This document shows, one piece after another, positions 41,879-51,362 of a stretch of 64,000 nt of DNA (within the stretch, counting starts at the first letter, position 1; every line of letters begins with the position of its first letter). A model generated the notes under the pieces. That model saw only the letters and a list, made by a program, of their open reading frames with translations, was not told the DNA's origin and searched no databases. This DNA is from Luteimonas cucumeris. GTDB lineage: Bacteria; Pseudomonadota; Gammaproteobacteria; Xanthomonadales; Xanthomonadaceae. A program made the position numbers and the translations under genes. The stretch spans positions 124,001-188,000 of the forward strand of contig NZ_VLKN01000002.1 in assembly GCF_007830035.1 (NCBI RefSeq). The letters are read 5' to 3'.

Positions 41879-44800
41879 TCACCAACTCGCGCGAAGGCCG
41901 AAGCCTGCGCTCACATTGCGGTAGTCGTGACTGCCGCGCTGCAGCCCCAGAGCCGCCCAACCCGACCAGCGGTCGTCGAACTCGGCTTCAAGGCCCGCGC
42001 GACCTTCATAGACGTCGTCGGGGAGACGCTGCTGCAAACGCTGGCCGTCGAACACGACTTCGTTGTCGCGCCCGTTGTTCCAGAAGTTCGCCTCGATGAA
42101 CGGCTGAAAACGACTCCAATCCGTCGAATTACTCCGCCCGTGTAGGCGAACGCCGACTCGCGAAGTCAATCCGCCGGCGCGTCCACCGTTCACCACGGTT
42201 CCACCGCGTTCGACATGATCGTCCACCGAGTAGTCGGTATAGATGAGCTGTACCTGCGGTTCGAGGTACAGGGAGGACGTCGCACCCTGGCGCATGACAA
42301 TGCCGTACCCCGCTTCGGCCGATGCGACCCAGCTGTCGGAATCGTAGCTTTCCTCGACTAGTCCCTCGCCACGTACCGTGTTGTCGAAGCGTGCGTACTG
42401 CAGCCAGCCATCGACGTAGAACCCGGTTCCTGCCTCCGCGTTGGCGAGCCATGTTCCATAGCCTCCGATCGCGTCGCCATCGACGCGACCGCGCGCGGTG
42501 AATCCCAAAGGAAACGAAGTCGAATCGGCGGTGGCTTCGCCGTGCGACAGCATCACGCCGGCTTGCCAGGCAGACTGGCTGCCCGCGCTGCGAACCACGC
42601 CGGCGCCGCCCTGGAGCAGATTGGTGTCACCGCGCATATCCTGACCCAGGCCGCCCGCCTCGACGCCCGACTGGAACTGCTTGCGATGGATCCGGATCCA
42701 TCCGTTGACGCCCTTGTCTGCGTGCGCGACGAAGACAGGCTCTCCCATGCGTTCGCGCATGGTTTGCTGCAGCATCGTTACCGCTGCATATTGATTGCCC
42801 AGATAACCACCTACTTCCGGTCGTATGCCCGCCGCGCGCAGGTACCAGTCGCCGTCGGCTGGATCGCTGACGCTGCCCTGGAACAAGCGGAAGTCGAACG
42901 CGCCGCCCACCGCACGACCGGCGAGCGTGAACACTCCATCGGAGGCGCCGTCCACGCGGACCACCCGGATGCCTTCCTGTGTTGTTCCTGGCGTGGCGCC
43001 GGCAACACCGCCTACTTGCAGCGACGTCGAGCCGCTAGCCGCCCCCAGCACCACCAACTGGTCGGTCGGCGAATCGTCATTGCCGAGGACCGTGTTGATC
43101 TGCAATGCACCACTGTTGCCGGCATAGTCGCCCAAAACGGTCAGCGTGTTGCCTATGCTTGGACCGGCGAGCACCACTGTACCCGCATTGTCCAAAGAGC
43201 CGACGCTCGCCGCGCCCGAATTCGCCTGCAGGGTCCCGGCGTTGTCGACATCTCCGCCCACCGCCGCGCCGTCCAGCAGCAACAGGCTGGCGCCCGAGGC
43301 GATGCTGGCACTGCCTGCCATCGCGCCATTGGCGACCAGCTGCAGAGTGCCGGTTTGTATATGAGTCAGCCCGGCGAAGCCGGCCAACGCCTGGTCGACC
43401 GTCAGCATGGCCGGTCCGGACTTGTTCAACGTGCCACTGCCGGTCACCGTGTTTCCCAACATCCAGTCGCCCGCCGCCGACAGATCGAGCATGCCTTCGT
43501 TGCCGATGGCCGCCTGTCCGAGGTGTGCCGCCTGACCGGCTGCAAGCGTGGTGCCCGAAGCGATGTCGAACCGTCCGCTGAATCCGCTGTTGTCGCCTTC
43601 CAGCGTAATTTCCGCCGCATCCTGCAACTGCACGGTTCCGCTGCCTGCCAGTTGTTTGCTGAAGGAGCCTTGGGCGGAGACGCCAGGCGCACTTGCGATC
43701 TGCGCGAAGGTGAGCAGGTCGCCCGCCCCGGCCAGGGTGACCAGCCCCGACGTGCCCAGGCCCTGCGTATTGTTGAGGATGAGTTGCGAGCCTTCGGTGA
43801 CGTTGACATCGCCGCTGTAATCGGCGTTGGCTCCGCTCACTTCGACGATGCTCGGATCGATGTTGAAGGTACCCGCACCGAACAGCGTCGCGCTCTCGAT
43901 CATGCCGCCGCTGGGATCTCCTCCTGCCCGCAGCGAATCGGTGATCGTCAGCGTGCCGTCCAGATCCAGACGGCTTCCGGCATGGGTGACCAGCTTGCCA
44001 ATCGCCTGGACCCGGCCGTTGACATCCACGGTTGCACCGCTCGCGATGTCGAGCAGCGGCGTCAGACCTAGGACGCCGTCATTGCCCAACCGCAACGTAC
44101 CGCTCAGGACATGCGTCTCGCCGCCATAGTCGTTGGCCGAATTGGACAAACTCACCGCGTTGCCTTCCGCGTCGATGGCCAGGTTGCCTAGACCGGTCAG
44201 CAACGCAGCCAGATCGGTGTCGCGACCAGTGGCGCCCGCAGCCGGTGACAGGGTCAGCGTCTGCCCAGCCTGCAGGTCGAGTTGGCGCAGGCCGTATCCG
44301 ACGAACAAGCCTTGCCCGCCCAAACCATCGACCGTGTTGAAGATGAAATCGTAGTTGGCGATCGCTACCGTGTTCCCGTTCTCTTCAACATCGACATCAG
44401 CTGACGTCTGCGGAATCTCGGCAGGTGGCGGAGAGAGGTTCAGCAGGTTGAGGTTGCTGGCGCTGCCCGTCACCGTGCCGCTGGCGCTGATCAACTGCAG
44501 TTGCACGTCATCATCCTGGCTGAGCAGGTTGCCGTCCCCAGTCGCGCCGGGCAGGTTTTCCACCAGGTCGCTGCTGCTGAAATCGATGGCCACGTCTCCG
44601 CTGTCCAGCACCAGGTCCCCGGTGGAGATGGAACTGTCTGCGGTGATCGACGTCGGCAGGGCGACGGCAGCGTCCAAGAAGTCTAACCGGCCACCATTGA
44701 GTGTCAGGTTTCCGGTGGCCTGTACTCCAGCCCCCACCGTCGTGGTGTTGCCACTGTCCAATTGCAGGGTGGCGGCCGCCAAGGCCGAAGTGTTGGTTCC

Positions 44801-47800
44801 CGAAAGCGCGAATTGCCCGGTTCCCAGCTGCACCGTCCCGCTGTAGCCGCCGCCGTCGTTCGCGAATTCGAACGCGTTTGCCGGATCGGCGAGCATGACG
44901 GAGAACAAACCCGCGCCCGGCGTGGCACTGGCAAGGGCATTGTTGAATGTGAAATCGCCTGCCGCTGCCACCGCGACGGCACCGCCCTCGGACAACGTCA
45001 CCGTTCCGCTGCCCAGTTCGTCGTTGCGATCCACCGCCAGGGTTCCGGCGAGTACGTTGGTACCGCCGGAGTAGGTGTTGGCTGCGGTGAGTCTGAGTAT
45101 TCCAGCACCGGCCTTGTTGAGGCCACCATTACCGCCGAGCATACCGTTCCAGGTGATGCCAAGGCCGTTGGTATCGAGCGTGGAGGTGGCGGTCAGGTTG
45201 GCGTCGACATCCGTGGTGAGCGCCGAATCGAACGCCTGCACGGTACCTCCGCCGAGGTTGAACGTGTAGCTGCCGGTTCCGCCCGCCGGCAGGTATGGTC
45301 CGATCAGAGCACCGCCGCCGACCTGCAGCGTGCCGCCGGTGAGGTTGTACGTTCCCTGACCAGAGCCGGCCAGATAGAGGTTCGAACCCGCTCCGATCGT
45401 GAGCGTGCCGCCCTCCTGGTTCACCGTGCCGTTGGAGCTTGGAAATGCAGTGACACTGTTGTTGTTGCCGATGACCATCTGCACGTTCGTCAGCGTGGCC
45501 TGTCCACCGTTGATATTCAGCACACCGGTGCTGGCGGGATTCGGAGTGGTGTTGCGCCCCACCACCAGGAATCCACTGTCCATCGCCAGCGTGCCGCCGG
45601 ACAGGTTGTAGGTACCGGTGCCGCCCTGGTTGCCGATGTTGAGCCCGACGCAGCTGGCAGGAGTGCCGCACCTGGGCGTCAGTATCACGGCGCCGCCACT
45701 GTGGTTCACCGTGCCGGCGCCGCCGAAGTCGCCGACCTGCAGCGCGGTGCCGACGGTGAGGGTACCGCCTTCGACTTCCAGTGCTCCGACGTCAGGGACA
45801 CCCGCGCTGGCGCCGAAGCCGATGGACAGGCGCGTGACTTCAGTGTTGCCGGCGGTCTGGGCCAGTGCTCCTTGACCGACGTAGATGGCGTTCGTGTTAC
45901 CTGCCGCATCCCCGAATCTAGAGTCGTTGATCGTCATCGTCCCGGTGCCGACTTTGATGAAGGTCCCGGTCGCGCCCATGTTCACCGTGCCTGAGAACGC
46001 ACTGTTGGTGTTGTCCAAGCCGGTCAACAGGACCTTTTCCTGCATGTCCACGCTGCCGGCGCCCGCCAGGCTGCCGATTGCGGAACCCGTACCGCCAGTG
46101 GGCAACGTGCTGCCCCCGGCCTGAATGTCGAACGCGGCACCCTCTGCGATGGTCACGCGCGCGTTGGCGAAGTCATCCGGCGAAGCGAAGCCGTACAGGA
46201 CTCCGCTTGCCCCGAGCGCAAGGGTGCCTTCGGTGATCGTCGTCGGTCCCTTGTACGTGTTGACCGCGTTCAATGTCAGCGTGCCACCACCGGTCTTGTC
46301 GAGTCCGCCGGCACCGCCGAGCATGCCGTTCCAGGTGATGCCAAGGCCGTTGGTATCGAGCGTGGAGTCAGCGGTGAGGTTGGCGTTGACCGCCGTGATG
46401 AGTGACGAGCCAAGCGCCTGCACAGTGCCGCCGCCGAGGTTGAACGCGTACGCTCCGCCGGATGTGCGGACACCCTGCAGCGAATTGCCGCCGATTCGCA
46501 GCGTGCCCCCGTTGAGGTTGTAGGTGCCGCTTCCGCTTCCGGCCAGCCACAGTTGTGAAGCGTTTTCCACTGTCAGCGTGCCGCTGTCCTGGTTCACGAC
46601 ACCGGTACCCGAAGTGGTGCCGGTTTGATTGTTGCCTATCACCATTTGGCCGGATTCGCCGGGAACGGCACCGTCTCTGATTGTGACTTCGGCACTACCG
46701 CCGATATTGAGCGTCCCGCTGGTCGGATTGGCTGTTGTACGCCCCAGCACCAGAAAGCCATCTTCCAGCACCAGCGTGCCGCCGGAAATGGCGTAGGTGC
46801 CTGTGCCACCCTGGTTGCCGATGTTCAGGCCGACGCAATTGGCGGAATTACCGCACCTGGGCGTCAGCAGCACGTTGCCGCCGCTCTGGTTAACCGTGCC
46901 GATGCCGCCGAAGTCGCCTATCTGAAGCGCGGTGCCAACAGTCAGATCGCCACCACTGACGGTCAACATGCCTTCGTTGCCGCCATTCGTGCCGATGGAC
47001 AGATACGTTGCATTCGTGTCGCCGCTGGTCTGTGCGAGCCCGCCACCCGCAACATAGACCGTGCCGAACCCCGGGCCGAGATTACCTCCCGGGCCACTGA
47101 AGGTAGCGTCGTTGATCGTCATGGTGCCGGCACCAATCTTGGTGAAGGCCGCGCCCACGTCGATCTCCATGGTGCCCGAGAACGCGGTGGAGCTGTTGTC
47201 GTAGCCTGCCAACAGTTGGTAGGGCTGGAGAGCAACGGTGCCTCCCGGCCCAGCGGCGATCCTCACTACGCCGCCGCCCGCAAGGCTGCCGAGCACGACG
47301 CCCATGAGGCCGGCGGGTGCGGGAGTGCCGGGAGGGGAGATATCCGCAATCTGCGTCGTCACCGCATTCATGGTGAAGGTGCCGTTGTTGATCAGCTTCA
47401 CGCCACCGGTGATGGCGTCAACGGCAGTCCCCGCCTGCAGGATTGCATTACCGGACATCGTGTACGACCCGCTGTTGGTGACCACGCCTCCGTTGCCGAG
47501 AAGGACTGCACTGTAGTCCGTGCCGCTGGGAGGGAAGGAGGTGCCCCCTTGTTGATTGACAGAGCCGCCGCTCTGTACGGTCAGGAAAGGGGTCGGAGCG
47601 CCTGCGCCGCCGACCAACTGCAGGGTGGAGCTGGCGATTACGGTCAGGAAGCCGCTTCCGGTCACCTCGGCTGCTTCATACATGTTTGGTCCAACGGCGG
47701 TCTGCACCGAGTCCGTTACCACCAGTATCTCCGCCTGGCACGGCGCCGGCGCCACAGCCAGGACGGCGCCTGCACACACCATCGAGATGCCCAGTGAGAG

Positions 47801-47929
47801 TGCGTGCCGGCGGCATGCAACCAGGCGTGTGGGCAGGGCTGCGGAAACGCGTCTTCCGGCAAGTTCGATGCACGCCGACGTTGCCACCTGGGTATAACGG
47901 GAAACCGCAACAGGACTGAAGGTGTTCAT
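41879..47929 (-). CDS. Large pertactin-type autotransporter with duplicated passenger repeat
   Basis: 2016-residue outer-membrane autotransporter. An extended N-terminal segment (about 66 residues) ends with a signal core and APCQA cleavage site. The passenger (about 67-1730) is Gly/Asn/Thr-rich beta-helix with PATR-type repeats such as GAGILRLTAANTYSGGTNV and GGGTLTLNAVNTYKGPTTI. Two units of about 325 residues (about 244-568 and 636-966) are near copies, each with an RCG-x5-C cysteine pair in a GLNIGNQGGTGTY context. The C-terminal 285 residues form the barrel, from about GVNGWIRIHRKQF to the final GFGLRASW; the last residue is Trp rather than the usual Phe. ATG at 47929 has AAGGAGG upstream. 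Likely adhesin or biofilm factor. Confidence 0.92.
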   Translation of the reverse strand: MNTFSPVAVSRYTQVATSACIELAGRRVSAALPTRLVACRRHALSLGISMVCAGAVLAVAPAPCQAEILVVTDSVQTAVGPNMYEAAEVTGSGFLTVIASSTLQLVGGAGAPTPFLTVQSGGSVNQQGGTSFPPSGTDYSAVLLGNGGVVTNSGSYTMSGNAILQAGTAVDAITGGVKLINNGTFTMNAVTTQIADISPPGTPAPAGLMGVVLGSLAGGGVVRIAAGPGGTVALQPYQLLAGYDNSSTAFSGTMEIDVGAAFTKIGAGTMTINDATFSGPGGNLGPGFGTVYVAGGGLAQTSGDTNATYLSIGTNGGNEGMLTVSGGDLTVGTALQIGDFGGIGTVNQSGGNVLLTPRCGNSANCVGLNIGNQGGTGTYAISGGTLVLEDGFLVLGRTTANPTSGTLNIGGSAEVTIRDGAVPGESGQMVIGNNQTGTTSGTGVVNQDSGTLTVENASQLWLAGSGSGTYNLNGGTLRIGGNSLQGVRTSGGAYAFNLGGGTVQALGSSLITAVNANLTADSTLDTNGLGITWNGMLGGAGGLDKTGGGTLTLNAVNTYKGPTTITEGTLALGASGVLYGFASPDDFANARVTIAEGAAFDIQAGGSTLPTGGTGSAIGSLAGAGSVDMQEKVLLTGLDNTNSAFSGTVNMGATGTFIKVGTGTMTINDSRFGDAAGNTNAIYVGQGALAQTAGNTEVTRLSIGFGASAGVPDVGALEVEGGTLTVGTALQVGDFGGAGTVNHSGGAVILTPRCGTPASCVGLNIGNQGGTGTYNLSGGTLAMDSGFLVVGRNTTPNPASTGVLNINGGQATLTNVQMVIGNNNSVTAFPSSNGTVNQEGGTLTIGAGSNLYLAGSGQGTYNLTGGTLQVGGGALIGPYLPAGGTGSYTFNLGGGTVQAFDSALTTDVDANLTATSTLDTNGLGITWNGMLGGNGGLNKAGAGILRLTAANTYSGGTNVLAGTLAVDRNDELGSGTVTLSEGGAVAVAAAGDFTFNNALASATPGAGLFSVMLADPANAFEFANDGGGYSGTVQLGTGQFALSGTNTSALAAATLQLDSGNTTTVGAGVQATGNLTLNGGRLDFLDAAVALPTSITADSSISTGDLVLDSGDVAIDFSSSDLVENLPGATGDGNLLSQDDDVQLQLISASGTVTGSASNLNLLNLSPPPAEIPQTSADVDVEENGNTVAIANYDFIFNTVDGLGGQGLFVGYGLRQLDLQAGQTLTLSPAAGATGRDTDLAALLTGLGNLAIDAEGNAVSLSNSANDYGGETHVLSGTLRLGNDGVLGLTPLLDIASGATVDVNGRVQAIGKLVTHAGSRLDLDGTLTITDSLRAGGDPSGGMIESATLFGAGTFNIDPSIVEVSGANADYSGDVNVTEGSQLILNNTQGLGTSGLVTLAGAGDLLTFAQIASAPGVSAQGSFSKQLAGSGTVQLQDAAEITLEGDNSGFSGRFDIASGTTLAAGQAAHLGQAAIGNEGMLDLSAAGDWMLGNTVTGSGTLNKSGPAMLTVDQALAGFAGLTHIQTGTLQLVANGAMAGSASIASGASLLLLDGAAVGGDVDNAGTLQANSGAASVGSLDNAGTVVLAGPSIGNTLTVLGDYAGNSGALQINTVLGNDDSPTDQLVVLGAASGSTSLQVGGVAGATPGTTQEGIRVVRVDGASDGVFTLAGRAVGGAFDFRLFQGSVSDPADGDWYLRAAGIRPEVGGYLGNQYAAVTMLQQTMRERMGEPVFVAHADKGVNGWIRIHRKQFQSGVEAGGLGQDMRGDTNLLQGGAGVVRSAGSQSAWQAGVMLSHGEATADSTSFPLGFTARGRVDGDAIGGYGTWLANAEAGTGFYVDGWLQYARFDNTVRGEGLVEESYDSDSWVASAEAGYGIVMRQGATSSLYLEPQVQLIYTDYSVDDHVERGGTVVNGGRAGGLTSRVGVRLHGRSNSTDWSRFQPFIEANFWNNGRDNEVVFDGQRLQQRLPDDVYEGRAGLEAEFDDRWSGWAALGLQRGSHDYRNVSAGFGLRASW

Positions 47930-48361
47930 GGATAGCTCCTCCTTGACAACGCCGATCCCCGGCGGTGCCAAGGACCATCCAGACCTTGTGCAACAATCAA
48001 TAGGCGCGGTAGTTGCGCATGCGGAACGGTGAGCCGAAGCGGATAGCTGCGAATCCGCGGCCGGGCTTCGTTTTACACCCCAAAAAGCGGCAGATTGTTA
48101 CGAACGGGTGATGCCTTTCTGCCGGAAATCACTTGGACAGTTGCTTCTCCGGCTCCGTCAGCAAAAAGGGCCAGAGTGCGGTCAACCGACCTCTTCGATT
48201 TCGTCGGCAGCTGGAGCCCGATGCGACCTCAAACGGCATCACCGATCCACTTCCCCTCTATACCGGCCTGATGTCTGAATTGCAGGACGCATCGGCCGCG
48301 GCGTAAAGCGCGCGATGCCGGCATCGCGTGCAGCGACTACCCTCCGTCGCACGCGGCGGGA
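47930..48361. other. Upstream region of the autotransporter gene
   Basis: 432 bp between the autotransporter start and the 3' end of the TIR gene, slightly more AT-rich than average. A strong ribosome-binding site is just before the autotransporter start. A perfect 18-bp palindrome lies near the TIR gene's end (48311-48328). No known operator motif is recognised. The size suggests a regulated promoter for the large surface protein. Confidence 0.5.
48311..48328. terminator. 18-bp palindrome downstream of the TIR gene
   Basis: CGCGATGCCGGCATCGCG is perfectly self-complementary. It lies 33 bases beyond the stop codon of the TIR gene on the minus strand, where a transcription end is expected. 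There is no U-tract. Confidence 0.4.
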
Positions 48362-49282
48362 TCAGGTACTCCTGATCGATTTCCACTCCGCAAGCCGCTC
48401 GGCGATGAGATCCAGTCGCTTGCGGTTGTCAGTACCATCCAGGACATCCACATCCGCAGGTTCGGCGCGGACATAGACGCCGGAAGTCCGCGTGTCCACG
48501 CCTTCGCCACGCGTCGTGAAGTAGCCCGACGCGCGGTCGGCGGACTCCAGCCGGACCTCGCCCGTTCCTTCCAGCTGTGGTGCGTCCGGGTGCAGCGGCC
48601 GCTCGCCCTTCCAGTAGTAGAAAATGCCGGAAGCGTCATCCCTCTCCCGCATCGCCTCGCTCCAGTATCTGGCCGACAGCGTGCCATCCTCCTGCCAGGC
48701 CCGCCCATTGGTTTCGAGGGCGCCGCTACGGTTCCTCGATATCTTCAGGACTCCGAGCGCCGATGGCTCCTTTTCGGTTCGCTGGGTCAGCGAGTACTGC
48801 CACCACAGTCCTTCGATGCGTGCGGCGCGGCCTTCGTTCTCGATCGCGTTGCGGAGTTTCTGGCAGATGGCTTTCGTCCCGGCGGCGGACATCGATCCGT
48901 CATAGCGCACGCATGTGAGACCAAGAAGGTCGGTGGGGAGCTTCGCCCCGCTGGCATGCAGGATGAAAGTCCGACGCATGCCGAGCACTCCACCAAAAAG
49001 GCCGGCCTCGAAGACGACGTTGTCGCGCGGAGATGCCTGGCCGGGCGTAGGCTCGATCGATGCGGGCACGCTGTTCGCGGTCCAGTCATCCTGCGCGAAC
49101 ACGAATGCCGCGAAGTCGACCTGGCGCGTCAGCTCAAGCAGGCGCTCCAGTGTCGTGGTCCCTGGATTGAACGACGTCATCCAGGGCTCCACCTGCGCAA
49201 TGTCCTCGAGGCCACGGGTCAACGCCTGCAGCAACTTCGTCTGCTTCCCCGACGAGCCAAGGAAGATGCGGGGCTTTGCCAT
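48362..49282 (-). CDS. TIR-like (PF10137) nucleotide-binding protein with beta-rich C-terminal domain
   Basis: 306 residues. The N-terminal 150 match the TIR-like family seen in CBASS/Pycsar effectors (Cap12/PycTIR): PRIFLGSSGKQTKLLQAL, WMTSFNPGTTTLERLLEL, DFAAFVFAQDDW and SPRDNVVFEAGLFGG, whose Glu92 corresponds to the likely NAD+-cleaving residue. The C-terminal part (about 157-280) is beta-rich and starts EGLWWQYSL, with FYYWKGERP and TGEVRLESADRASGYF. It is neither SAVED nor STING by eye and could be a small beta-barrel ligand sensor like Cap15. No CD-NTase, cyclase or other defence gene is next to it. ATG at 49282 has GGAGA upstream. Role in defence is an inference. Confidence 0.8.
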   Translation of the reverse strand: MAKPRIFLGSSGKQTKLLQALTRGLEDIAQVEPWMTSFNPGTTTLERLLELTRQVDFAAFVFAQDDWTANSVPASIEPTPGQASPRDNVVFEAGLFGGVLGMRRTFILHASGAKLPTDLLGLTCVRYDGSMSAAGTKAICQKLRNAIENEGRAARIEGLWWQYSLTQRTEKEPSALGVLKISRNRSGALETNGRAWQEDGTLSARYWSEAMRERDDASGIFYYWKGERPLHPDAPQLEGTGEVRLESADRASGYFTTRGEGVDTRTSGVYVRAEPADVDVLDGTDNRKRLDLIAERLAEWKSIRST

Positions 49283-49452
49283 CGGATTCTCCGGATGATG
49301 TCGCTCCCCAGACGGGCAACGAAGCGAAGCGATTCTCGCGCCTCGCCCAGGTTCGGGCAACTTCGCCATCAAGAAGACGAGGCACAACGCCGCCCTTTGG
49401 CAACACCTGTTCGGCTTATCCGGAGTACCCACCACGCGCGTCCGCAGTGAAC

Positions 49453-49543
49453 GTAGAACGTATCAGCTGCAGGCGTAATGCGCCGAATGCAACGGCTTCG
49501 TAAGCGCCCTACGGCGCAATGCTCTTCGGCTATTGCGCCCTAC
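49453..49543 (+). repeat. REP family A, diverged copy
   Basis: Begins GTAGAACGTATCAG, matching GTAGGGCGCATTAG with several substitutions, then CTGCAGGCGTAATGCGCC. The right half is well kept: GGCGCAATGCTCTTCGG and CTATTGCGCCCTAC. It separates the TIR gene's upstream region from the SpoIIAA-like gene. Confidence 0.82.
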
Positions 49544-49570
49544 GTTGTGCTATGAAGTTGCGTGCGCCCC

Positions 49571-49945
49571 TCAGTCCCGGGCGCCCAGTACCCAAGCGAG
49601 CGCCTCGTCACGGCGCGAGGGTTCGAACACGCGATAACCGATGCCCGGCAGCAGCGCGCTTTCGGTCCGGCTCAGGCCGCGTACCCATGCCTGGTCGGCA
49701 ACGACCGCGATACGACCGAAGCGCCGCAGCTGTCGGAACAGCGGCAACGCACGCGCGATGTGGTCGCCGAGGCCGGCGAGCTCCAATGCATCGAGAGCAC
49801 GCGTTTCGGCGAACACATGCACGGTGTCGAACCGAGCAAGCCGATCCTCCAGCCAGTCCATCATCGCGTCGAGGTCGGCACTGGTGACGCGATCGGCCAC
49901 CACGACGGCCAAGGTGTCCTCGGGGGAGTCCAGGAAAGTCAGCAT
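49571..49945 (-). CDS. SpoIIAA-like (STAS-fold) protein
   Basis: 124-residue protein of the SpoIIAA-like family (PF11964). The pattern is typical: strand LTFLDSPEDTLAVVVADRVTSADLDAMMDWLEDRLARFDTVHVFAE in parts, a long helix FGRIAVVADQAWVRGLSRTES, and a terminal RDEALAWVLG. In this family the fold resembles anti-sigma factor antagonists, but most members lack the phosphorylated Ser context and their role is unclear. The ATG at 49945 has GGAGG five bases upstream. It is divergent from the periplasmic-binding-like gene. Confidence 0.9.
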   Translation of the reverse strand: MLTFLDSPEDTLAVVVADRVTSADLDAMMDWLEDRLARFDTVHVFAETRALDALELAGLGDHIARALPLFRQLRRFGRIAVVADQAWVRGLSRTESALLPGIGYRVFEPSRRDEALAWVLGARD

Positions 49946-50176
49946 CGGTGCCTCCGGTGTCGTCGCGATTGTCCACAAAACAAGGTGGAGACGATGTCAG
50001 TGTGCCCCGGCCTTGTCGCTGGTGGCGGATGGCGGCAGCCCCACACTCGCTTCCACGCTCACCGGAAGCCGGAGCACTGCTTCCATCCTTGCGGCTCGGC
50101 TACTCTTGCGCGCCACGAACCTTCACTCCTCAGTCCTGGAACCACAACCGAATCGTCACACTGGAAATGCGAACGC

Positions 50177-51286
50177 ATGAATTCACGACCGTCGTCCACT
50201 GAAGCGCGCACCAACGAATCGGCCGTACGGATCGGCGCCCTGGTTCCATTGACCCGGCCCGGCTGGATCGAGGCAGGGCGGCATCTGCTCGCTGGACTCG
50301 AACTGGCCGTTCGCGAGGTCAACGACGCCGGCGGTATCGCCGGACAAGCACTCGAGTTGCTGGTCCGCGACACCGCGGCCGATCCGCAGAAGGCCGCGGC
50401 AGCCGTCGATGAACTGGATCGCCTGGGCGTGGTCGCCCTGACGGGGGAATACCACAGCGTCGTCGCCCGCGCCGCGGCCGCGAAGGCCGATGCGCTCGGC
50501 CTGCCGTTCCTGTGCTCGTCGGCAGTACTCGATGCGCTCACCGAACAGCCCACCTCATGGGTCGCGCGCATCGCACCGGCGCAGTCGCACGGTTGGCGGA
50601 TCTATGCGGACTTCCTGCTGCGCGCCGGCCACCACCGCATCGCCGTCGCGACCCAGCCGAGCGTCTACTGGGCCTCCGGCGCACGCATCCTGCGCGAGCA
50701 GCTCGCGCCGCACGGCGGCGACGTCATCGAATTCGACATGACTGCGCTCACCCCGGCGGCGCTATGCGATGCACTCGTCGAGCATCGCGCGACCGCTCTG
50801 CTGCTTCTGGTCGGCCATCCGGAGCCGGCCGTGCCGATCGTCAAGGCCGTCCGCCACGATCCGCGCCTTGCCGGGATACTGATCGGCGCTCCGGCCGGAC
50901 AACCGGAGTTCGCCGAATGGGCGACGCTGCTCGGTGACGACGGCGCCGCGATTCCGTTCCTGCGCTATCTGCCGCAACAGCTTGGCCCACTCGCTACACA
51001 CGTCGAGGCAACCCTGCGCGAGCAACTCGGCGAAGCGCCCTCCTTCGTCGCGTTCGAAGGCTACGACACGATCGTCGTGCTCGCAGCTGCGCTGCGGTCG
51101 CACGGCGTGGACCGCGCGCGCATCGCCGACAACTGGGCGCACGTCGCGGTCGAAGGCACGCGCGGCCAGATCCGCTTCTCGCGCACGCCGGGCATCAACG
51201 TCTGGCAATGGGCCTGGCCGCCGGTCCAGATCGTCGATCGCGATCCGGCGCAACCGCATGACTTCCGCATCCTTCACCCCGACTGA
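50177..51286 (+). CDS. Type I solute-binding-like protein without signal peptide
   Basis: 369-residue protein with the two-lobe fold of leucine/isoleucine/valine- and amide-binding proteins (Peripla_BP_6): RIGALVPLTRPGWIEAGRHLLAGLELAVREVNDAGGIAG at the start in parts, LELLVRDTAADPQKAAAAVDEL, VVALTGEYHSVVARAAAAKADALG and FVAFEGYDTIVVLAAAL. It begins MNSRPSSTEARTNES with no hydrophobic signal, unlike transport partners, and no permease or ATPase gene is near. It may be a cytosolic ligand sensor of the AmiC kind. An alternative upstream start could add a signal only if the frame were different, which I do not see. Confidence 0.87.
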   Translation: MNSRPSSTEARTNESAVRIGALVPLTRPGWIEAGRHLLAGLELAVREVNDAGGIAGQALELLVRDTAADPQKAAAAVDELDRLGVVALTGEYHSVVARAAAAKADALGLPFLCSSAVLDALTEQPTSWVARIAPAQSHGWRIYADFLLRAGHHRIAVATQPSVYWASGARILREQLAPHGGDVIEFDMTALTPAALCDALVEHRATALLLLVGHPEPAVPIVKAVRHDPRLAGILIGAPAGQPEFAEWATLLGDDGAAIPFLRYLPQQLGPLATHVEATLREQLGEAPSFVAFEGYDTIVVLAAALRSHGVDRARIADNWAHVAVEGTRGQIRFSRTPGINVWQWAWPPVQIVDRDPAQPHDFRILHPD

Positions 51287-51296
51287 GTGCAGCCTC

Positions 51297-51362
51297 GCAG
51301 GCTGGGTTGGCTCCACCAACCCAGCATCCCGAACCGCCGTGCGCCGGGTCGATGAAGTGAAC
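51297..51362 (+). repeat. REP family B, element interrupted in its right arm
   Basis: GCAGGCTGGGTTGG, CTCCACCAACCCAGC (first hairpin) and the start of the second arm (GCGCCGGGTCGATGAAG) are present. The element then runs directly into a family A copy at 51363. Family B consensus continues CCAACCCAGCCTAC, which is absent here. Confidence 0.72.

Noticed and set aside
42542-44071. Plus-strand ORFs opposite the autotransporter gene
   Set aside because: They mirror its repetitive codons, have no ribosome-binding sites or recognisable domains, and the minus-strand gene is unambiguous.
48362-49282. CBASS or Pycsar operon
   Set aside because: No CD-NTase, uridylate/cytidylate cyclase or accessory genes flank the TIR gene; an autotransporter and a SpoIIAA-like gene do.
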